A stretch of 64,000 nt of DNA from Hexactinellida sp. DTS-2022 (taxonomy: Eukaryota; Porifera; Hexactinellida). The notes under the pieces are model-generated. The model was not told where the DNA came from. It ran no database searches and was given only the letters and a program-made list of their open reading frames with translations. This document shows, one piece after another, positions 56,963 through 64,000 of the stretch (position 1 is its first letter; each line of letters begins with the position of its first letter). The position numbers were made by a program, and so were the translations under genes. The DNA is taken from assembly GCA_028753945.1 (NCBI GenBank), contig JAPNXP010000007.1, forward strand, positions 4,650,001-4,714,000, written 5' to 3'.

Positions 56963-57080
56963 AAATAAAAAATTCCAGCCTGTGCCGACGCATTTACCTT
57001 TTGGGGCACTACATTTGGTGTTTGGGTAACTAGTATTGCCTCCAAAGGGAAATACTTTTGGCACAGGACAGAGTTTAATT
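56963..57080. mobile_element. hairpin MITE (CTGTGCCGAC family)
   Basis: AAAATTCCAGCCTGTGCCGA on the left and GGGAAATACTTTTGGCACAG on the right, with TTTGGGGCACTACATTTGG inside. It lies directly after the TRAF-like pseudogene. Confidence 0.75.
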
Positions 57081-57715
57081 AACTAAGAGCCCAAATTTTC
57101 AGAATTTGTGTCTCATGGGTTACAGATGTGCACCTGGGGTCACGATTTTGTATTACATTCTTTCGGACACATTTTTGCCCTCGTTTAATGTTAAAACAGG
57201 AACAATAAATATTTCCAGAATATTCAATCTATATGCATTCGATAGAGAATTAAATTATACACCTTTTCACAGTGCACAAATTTTCAAATTGGGTTTCGTT
57301 TGTGCCCCAATTGAATTGCAAATTTCCTTTGTTTACTAACACTTCAGTTCAATTGAAGTGTTAAATCGAATTCCATTCTTTCAACTAATTATTATTATGT
57401 TGATTATTTGGTCCATTACTCAAAAAATGTTTTACTATAACCCCTGAATTTTAACCATTGGATTCATCTTAAATTGTGCGTCTGATGGGAGGAGAAACTT
57501 TTTATACTGGGTTTAATTTCTGCCATAAATGGGGGTCGAAATTTATTTGTTTATTCATACTTCAATTTCAGTAAAACTGTTAAATCTAATTCTATTGTTT
57601 CAATTTGTAATAATTATATTGATTTAACTTGTTAAATCTTACTCTATTGTTACAACTTGCGTAAATATATTGATTTAACTTACAAATTCCAGCTGGCTTC
57701 TATTTAATTGTAGTA
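57081..57715. other. AT-rich spacer, no gene
   Basis: Sequence such as GTGCACCTGGGGTCACGATT and ATTCTATTGTTTCAATTTG recalls 22840-23160 in the dioxygenase intron, so it is probably dispersed repeat. The frame at 57106-57339 has no motif. Confidence 0.45.
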
Positions 57716-57925
57716 TTCCGTCCGGGGTAAATTTGGTCCGACCGGACCAAATATATCAGAAATATTTGGTCCTTCCGGACTTAAATTTCCCGGACCGAAT
57801 ATTTCAGACATTTTGGTCCGGGTTTGCAAAATGTCTGGCCGGACTTAATATTTTCAGATGTTTTTCGTCCGGGCTATTTTTCGGTCCGGCCGGACCAAAT
57901 ATATCATAAATATTTGGTCCGGGTT
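57716..57925. repeat. array of TTTGGTCCGGCCGGACCAAA palindromes
   Basis: About six GGTCCGG or CCGGACC sites in alternating orientation, with AATATATCA-type spacers, form overlapping hairpins. It may be a MITE or two nested ones. 57926-58226 holds nothing recognised. Confidence 0.75.
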
Positions 57926-58226
57926 GATTCTTAATATTATTTTAGAATGTTAAGATATCTTGCATTTGATTGTCCCAATTCAACCCCAACTGAAAGATAA
58001 TATATATCCTTCGAATATGCATTGTATAACAGAAATTAGACAGAATGTAATGTGTTCCGTTAGAAAATTGATGGGAAGAGTTGTCTAGTTTAACATTATT
58101 TTTTTCGTCCGGTGGATCTTTTAAGCGGAGTATGCTGTTTTTCAGGTCACAAGTTTATAAACATTGCACAATTTTGGTACCAGTCTCGACTTTCTACAGT
58201 CACTGGTTCATACCGAACGTGCTGTG

Positions 58227-58530
58227 CTCAGGGATGGAAACAGCCAAGCTTAACAGCCACTGGCTGTTAACAGCAAAGGAAAATCGAAGCTGTTAACAGC
58301 TAGATGCTGACCAATGCAATAATTGAAATATTATTATATTTAGTTTCAAATTTCACTGTTATTTAAATACGATATACAATTCGAATTTAAACATTTTTGA
58401 GTATAATTTTCTTTGCTTGTCCCTTTTCCTTAATTTTACTGATACAATTATTGAATTGGCTGTTAACAGCTTAAATTGGGCTGTTAACAGCTAGAATTGG
58501 CTGTTAACAGCTTAAATTGGCGTTAAGCTG
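58227..58530. mobile_element. hAT-like element with GCTGTTAACAGC arrays
   Basis: Starts CAGGGATGGAAACAGCC; both ends carry GCTGTTAACAGC palindromes, four in a tandem row with AATTGG spacers at 58455-58520. Flanks were not resolved. Confidence 0.65.
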
Positions 58531-59191
58531 GTTTATAGATATTCATTCTCATTATATATTCGGAAATGTATACTAAGCATATTATGCTAATATCTTCATT
58601 TTCTCGTAGTTCTTTTAGACTCGAATTGTGTATATAGTATATTTGTGGTGTCATCATTAAATGGCGCCTAAACAGCTTAACCACAAATCTGAGATTCTCA
58701 AAAGTGGTTCCATTGGACTCGCAATGGTTGATTACCCCATACACAACCCAAATAATACAGTAGGAGGGCATAGTTTATCCTAGAATGAAATTTATAAACT
58801 GGCCTTCTATTTTTTTGGCCTTCTGGGTAACATACACGGCCGTATATTAAGTAGGCCATGGACGAATACATATATAAAATAATATATACCCTTTATAAAG
58901 AAAATTCCCTTATTAGCAACTTCGCCAATTTGCAACAATTTTTGCAGCAAAACCCGAGTTTCTAATAAAGCAACTACTTCAGTCAACCTCTAATGGCAGT
59001 TGTTTCTTTTTTTCCTTTATTTATTTCTTACTCCCTTTATTTATGTTTTATTAATTGCTATGAATCAAATCTACATTAATTAACAAAACTTGCCTAGTAA
59101 TTAAGATGAAGAATACTTCACACTATGTTTATTGGCTGGTTATGGAGATAAATAAATAATATGAGTATTGAATAAATATAGATAATTAAAT
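58531..59191. other. spacer and solo end of the GTTGCTTTATTAG element
   Basis: 58890-58980 is an inverted copy of 8102-8200 (GAAACTCGGGTTTTGCTGC on the minus strand). 58985-59191 is the presumed 3' flank of the methyltransferase gene. The 82-codon frame at 58523-58771 has no motif. Confidence 0.55.
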
Positions 59192-60919
59192 TTAGTTGTC
59201 CTTCATCTTCCTTAGATAACTGTCCCAATTGTTAGTGGAATTATATCCAAACATATCTGTGAAATATGTGTCCACTGCATACTTGCTTCCCATGCCACTT
59301 ATCACTTCTTTCAAACAGTTTAGTTTGTCTGGTCCAAACGGTTCATATTCACGAGCTTGTGATTGTTTATTCGTATATTCATCGCCTAGATACAGGAACT
59401 TGCTGGAAATAGGATTTGTGTCGTCAACCACAAAATAATCTCCTGTCTCCATATATTGGTCAAAGTATTTTATGACTCCTTCTAGATTGGTATGGCAGTC
59501 TTCTAGCACCACGAGGGGATGCTCTATGCATTTCATAAAATCAGGCGGGAATTCCCTAAGGGCATACAATACATAAATAGATCAATAAAGTACCATTTCA
59601 GTGCATACCTGTCAATATGATTAGCATCTCCCTGCATGTACGAAACAGAGTCTCCTGCTAGCTCTCTCACCTCCGGTAGTACAAAAGAGCTGTCTACATC
59701 AATGGTATATACTCGACAGGGACTAGATATCAGTTTCATTGTGTCGCTAACCCAAAGAGCACACGTGCCATTGTATGTCCCCAGCTCTATAACAGTGCGT
59801 GGCTTCAGTTGCCAGAACAGCTGCTGGTATACAATAACGTCAAGGGGTCCTTTCATCATCTCTAGGCCCCTATGGAATATAGTTTATTTAGTAACGAATA
59901 ATGATGGTAACTGTTGAATAGTCGTGAAAAGTAGAGTTAGTGCATTAATTTACTTACGGCCAAGGTCCCGTACGTCCCCTGGCTCAGGAAAAGGGACTTC
60001 GGCCTGTATGTTTTATCCAAAATACCCTTACATATAAGCTATTATTCAGAACAAAGTTTGACTCTCTAGCTCATTTGGTTACCAAGTTACAGTCACATAT
60101 TTAAATCTGAAACTAAATGACGTCATTATGATTAAACATTTATTGAAATTTTACTATAAACAAAGTTTCAACAGAAAATTGGCTTCTTATCAATGCGATG
60201 TTAAATGTCAATATAGTTAGTACTAAAGCACGGGGGCATAGAGAGCTGAATTTGATGTACTATGTTTACTTTCAATACTGCAGCAATGACTAGTTGGATT
60301 TTCCATATTTTCTCGAAAAAATTCAATATAGTAAATCTCAAATTAATGTTGAATCATAATATAATAACATGTCATTTAGTTCCAGGTTCAAATATGTGAC
60401 TGTAACTTGGTACCAAATGCTAGAGAGTCAAACTTTGTTTTTAATAATAGCTTATATGTAAGGGTATTATGGATAAAACTACAGGCCAAAGTCCCTTTCC
60501 TGAGCCAGGGGAACCTTATCCTTACCTTGAAACATTCTCCGCCATCAAATGACAGTTAAATATGTATAAAAATTGCCCATACTACTATTCGAGACAATAT
60601 ATATCTCGATTCATAGTACATGAATGGAACTTTCAATCTATTAATTGTATTACCTGTAGTTCATCTGGTACTTGCCTGCCATTATTTTCTTGTACTGCTG
60701 TAAACTGAACAAGCCCCTTTCTTCCCTAGACTCAATAGGAACAAATCTATTTGTTCTCAACTTTTTCTCGATAATCTCTGCCCTCTCTCTTGCCAATGTG
60801 GCATAGTTTACTTCATCTGAATCAAAGTTAAGAGAGTATCTCCTGGCGCAGATACTGCTAGAAAGAAAAGAACTATTCCCTTTGAGGAACTGAATGGACA
60901 ATTGGAAGAAACTTTGCAT
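59192..60919 (-). CDS. CmcI/cephalosporin-hydroxylase-like methyltransferase (3 exons)
   Basis: Predicted exons on the minus strand: 60919-60654, 59869-59609 and 59555-59192. Borders are GT/AG, both introns in phase 2, giving 296 residues and a stop. The N-terminal 30 residues (MQSFFQLSIQFLKG...ICARRYSL) could be a mitochondrial or secretory leader. The Rossmann core shows VIELGTYNGTCALWVSDTMK (S-adenosylmethionine motif I), VYTIDVDS, LVVLEDCHTNLEGVIKYF and GDYFVVDDTNP, matching the bacterial CmcI/rhamnosyl O-methyltransferase family in which acidic residues bind Mg and cofactor. The substrate in animals is unknown to me; the antibiotic-pathway name is only the family label. The first intron holds a 536-bp foldback element. 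No frame breaks are seen, so the gene looks functional. Confidence 0.82.
59976..60511. mobile_element. foldback element in intron 1 of the methyltransferase gene
   Basis: Inverted arms of about 180 bp start CCCCTGGCTCAGGAAAAGG and contain ACTCTCTAGCTCATTTGGT and TAGTTCCAGGTTCAAATATG-type blocks. No clear target duplication. Confidence 0.8.
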
Positions 60920-61088
60920 TGCTGACTGATTGTGCCTTGTGACTCATTTTATACTCTCCAGAATCTTCGCTGTAGGCATTAGAACACAGAACTTAAAAAA
61001 ATTTAGTTCCTACTTTATAAATATTACTATATTAGCTAACATACCTATATTTATTGCACAAAATTTGACTTCCCATATTATAATATGG

Positions 61089-62464
61089 CATAGGCGTCGT
61101 AAACCACCCGGGCACCCTGACATGTCCGGGCGTCCCAGAGGAGCTACCCGGAGTTACCCGGAGTCCGGGTAAACTCCAGGTAAAGTCATACCTGCCAACC
61201 TATTTTAGTTGGCAAAAATCTATGGGCAACCCAAAAGGTTTTTCTCGCTCGCCACGCTCGCTCGTCTGGGAAATCTCTTTACCAAGAGAAATTACACTAA
61301 GAACATGCATTCATGTTGTCAATGCAGACAGTATGGCAAAAAATACAATAATGCCATTTATATTTAATATTTATTAAGGTTGACCAGGGACTTCTCTAAT
61401 ATAGGGACTGTAAACTTCGTTTTACGGTAAAATTAGCGTAGGCCTAAAAATTCAAAAAGATTTCCGATGTCAGCAACGGTAACCGGTTAACCGAATCCAG
61501 CCTTGTTGTTTTTTAATAAATAACATAATGACAGATATCTGATATGTAAGTATTAGCTAAACTACAAAACAGGGTCGGGGCAATCCTCCTGTGGAGAGTG
61601 CCAAAATAATAATATAGGCTAAGGGGAACGCCTTAGGTAAATCAATGTGATCTACTGAGTCCCTAAATATGAATTCCCATTTCCCATTCGCCAATAATAT
61701 ATTTAATATGTATAAAACTAACTAATCTCGAGATTTTAACAATATTACCATATATGGAAAGGTGTGAGAATCGCATAACTTACATTCCACAAATATTTTC
61801 GATAAACCAATATGACCGTTATACTCCCAAAATATGAATTCCTGTACGAAAATGATACATTTCATATGTATAAAGTTAAGTAATCTCGAGATTTTAACAA
61901 TATTACCATATATGGAAGGGTGTGAAAATCGCATAACTTACATTCCACAAATATTTTCGATAAACCAATATTACCGTTGGACTCCCAAAATATGACTTCC
62001 TATACGACAATAATACATTTCCTGTGTCTAGCATTAGCGGATTACGGGATATCAATAAGTAACAATACTGTTTTAGGCCTACGCTAATTTTACCGTAAAA
62101 CGAAGTTTACAGTCCCTATATTAAAGAAGTCCCTGGGTTGACATAAATCAACTTAATCTCTTTGGAAATGACTCACAATCAGTAATTTTGTCCAAACTAA
62201 AAATCCCTGTACAAATGTACGAAATCCCTGCAGGCCTGTACAGAACAGAAAAATAGTTAAAATCCCTGTTCAGTCGGAAATTATTAATGATAATAATGAT
62301 ACCTTAATGATACCTAGAACTAGAAGTAGTTCGAAATACGGCCCAGGGTTTTATTGGCCGGGAGGCCCGAAGAGCCAACCTTGATTTACGTTGCCAATTG
62401 AGACGGCCTGTTTTTCAGTGTCCGGGCGGGCCGAAGGTCCATCCCTCGTATTACGTCGCCTATG
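61089..62464. mobile_element. CATAGGCGTCGTAAA-family element with nested insertions
   Basis: Ends CATAGGCGTCGTAAACCACC and TTACGTCGCCTATG, flanked by AATATGG on both sides. The inner ends have CCGGGCGGGCC as in relatives. It is enlarged by a CCTGCCAACC-family fragment (61190-61265) and the element at 61385-62135. Confidence 0.75.
61385..62135. mobile_element. 751-bp TIR element with 65-bp ends
   Basis: Starts CAGGGACTTCTCTAATATAG and has near-perfect 65-bp terminal inverted repeats, flanked by a 7-bp repeat GGTTGAC. The interior has a 157-bp tandem duplication (about 61690-62010, with TAATCTCGAGATTTTAACAA in each unit). No coding sequence; the frame at 61722-61934 lies in the duplication. 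Confidence 0.85.
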
Positions 62465-62523
62465 AATATGGTAAGTAATGTGGGACCTATTCTAAGTGGC
62501 CGTTAAAGACAGGTTCTACAATA

Positions 62524-62999
62524 TTATTTAATGTTATCGTCAATAAATAAGTCTAGAAACTCATTTACTTCTGGTTCCAATTTTGTGTTTCTTCCCAGCA
62601 CGGAATCATCAGTTGCGTTGCCTTTCACGCAAAACACTTGAGATGGTTGAGTTACTTTATCAGTCGCTTCTGGGGACATGCCGTTGCAGGTCGCGTTTCC
62701 ATTATCTGGGCTCACCATGATAGGGATTGTATTGCCTGAATAGCCTCTAGCAACGGTCCCCACAATGTTCGATGTACCTTGCTTTTGAGCGATTTCGACT
62801 GAATAAGAAGAAGAATTAGTCAGAAGAGTGCAATAGGTAGGATACAGTATTGAGTGATCCGATGAAGTGGTTACTGTCCCATGGTTCGACAGTAGGTTTC
62901 TCATGCCGTCATATTTATAAAATTGTCCGTTGTCACATAGGTTAGAGTAAAAGAGGTTGCTAACGAAGATGGAAAAGCCAGCTAGTTTATAATGCAATG
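62524..62999 (-). CDS. unknown protein, single exon, extracellular-looking
   Basis: A minus-strand frame of about 158 codons ends at 62524. No ATG opens it; the frame runs upstream to about 63090 through QQQQ-containing sequence before a stop, so the true start is in an upstream exon. A splice acceptor such as ACAACAG|ACATTG at 63000 is possible. It contains FSIFVSNLFYSNLCDNGQFY, spaced cysteines, and N-glycosylation sequons (NSS, NAT, NAT). No domain is recognised. Composition looks like real coding sequence, unlike nearby frames. Confidence 0.4.
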
Positions 63000-63127
63000 T
63001 CTGTTGTTGTTGATTGATGGTAAATTGTTTGTCGATGTCAGATATTAAAATACTTGTTTGCTTTGTGGTAGAATGTGTCCAATTTCAATTGTTAGCAGTA
63101 TAGAAATGGTTTGAAAATGCCCAGATA

Positions 63128-63255
63128 ACAGGGTTGCCGAGGGTATGGGAATCCCATAGGAATTCCCATATGGGATGCGAATGGGAAATTCTTTTATCCT
63201 ATGGGAGTTCCAACATGTGGGAATCCTGTGGGAATGCTATGGGAATTCCCATTGG
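63128..63255. repeat. array of ATGGGAATTCCCAT-type palindromes
   Basis: About ten half-sites TGGGAAT or ATTCCCA and ATCCTATGGGA variants in alternating orientation. The frame through it is not a gene. Confidence 0.75.
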
Positions 63256-64000
63256 ATTATCAATAGAATTTCCACAAATTCATATAGATCATTATATTAC
63301 AATAAAGCATACTGCAGGGACGTCGTACGGCTCTGAAAAGTCTCCGGCCCAACAGTTAAAGTGGTCCGGCCAAAGTCGGATCCCTCCTATATAATATAGT
63401 ACAAGAAAAGAAAAGTGGTCCGGTCAAAGCCGGACCTGCCGGACCGCGTGCTACCAGTGCCGGATTTAGGGTGTTATGGGCCTATTTTATATCCTTCATT
63501 TTTCCAATGATAGTCTACTTTACATATTTAAGCAGAAACATTGAAATAACACTTTTTCTTCCATAATAAATATTAATATAAACCAGTTCTTAGGAATATG
63601 TCGCATCGTGTCCTTATTTCGTTCATGTAGACTGCAAAACACAATTAACGGACGCTTCGCGACCTTACCAACCTCAAAAAATCACTCATAATAAATATGT
63701 TAAGTATGTGAATTGTAAATTACACGTACTTAATTTAATACAGATTAGTTTGTCGCAATTTGGGAGTCAATGTAATTCAACTTAATAACTGAAATGCTAT
63801 TCAATCCAAGATATTCCTGCTGACAATAAATTGTTGGATCAATATGTCATTTACAATGCACAAGATATAGGCGGGTAAATCGTTGAATATCTTTGATTGT
63901 ATATCATTCATGATTATGTGATTGACGTGAGCAAAAATAAATCAGCAATAGAACTAGACTGATGAAAGCCTAACTGGATAAATCAAATAATGCAATCTTC
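63256..64000. other. intergenic, MITE ends
   Basis: 63317-63440 has CAGGGACGTCGTACGGCTC and repeated AAAGTGGTCCGG(C/T)CAAAG units, a hAT-type fragment. CAGTGCCGGATTTAGGGTG at about 63454 is another hAT-type 5' end whose partner would lie beyond the window. 63640-64000 is AT-rich with no feature. Confidence 0.5.

Overview
This window reads as nuclear DNA of an AT-rich, transposon-dense invertebrate animal genome. Animal-type genes are split by spliceosomal introns with GT/AG borders and matching phases. The transposons are eukaryotic: Ty3/Gypsy, hAT, MULE with FLYWCH and SWIM domains, PIF/Harbinger, Tc1/mariner-pogo and Helitron. A decayed copy of an invertebrate repeat-associated protein family is also present. 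The species cannot be named; a sponge, cnidarian or other early-branching animal would fit. No tRNA, rRNA, CRISPR array, operon or bacterial signal was seen.

Host genes are few. (1) A complete four-exon gamma-butyrobetaine dioxygenase-like gene (carnitine pathway) lies on + at 21901-27573, 433 residues with all phases consistent. (2) A complete three-exon CmcI/cephalosporin-hydroxylase-like methyltransferase gene lies on - at 59192-60919, 296 residues. (3) One exon of an anoctamin-like membrane protein lies at 55883-56106. (4) A decayed TRAF-like zinc-finger gene lies at 56581-56957. (5) One unknown extracellular-looking exon lies near 62524-62999. (6) An intact exon of glycogen branching enzyme sits at 4551-4729 inside a small terminal-inverted-repeat (TIR) element and appears to be a captured gene fragment.

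Layout. 1-3.7 kb: right part of an autonomous-type MULE with a broken transposase and a tandem-repeat terminus. 4-10 kb: composite Helitrons, the gene-capture element and a TA-inserting element split by a Helitron. 10.5-17 kb: hAT-type MITEs and a 1.2-kb near-perfect palindrome with the same ends as the MULE. 17-21.6 kb: a duplicated block whose two copies serve as empty sites for several insertions. 21.6-27.6 kb: the dioxygenase gene, with introns full of hairpin elements. 27.6-32.4 kb: a 4.8-kb foldback element starting 20 bases past its stop codon. 34.1-36.1 kb: a second, FLYWCH-type MULE. 36.4-41.0 kb: a PIF/Harbinger element with layered palindromic repeat arrays. 41.4-49.2 kb: a nest in which an HTH-only Tc1-like element sits in the 5' LTR of one Gypsy element, which probably sits in a second Gypsy element. 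49.4-54.5 kb: a hAT transposase gene interrupted by the repeat-associated family gene. 55-64 kb: host exons, the methyltransferase gene and more MITEs.

The recurring theme is that unrelated DNA transposon families here carry terminal repeats built from short tandem units. Many insertions can be proven inside the window from target-site duplications or paralogous empty sites.
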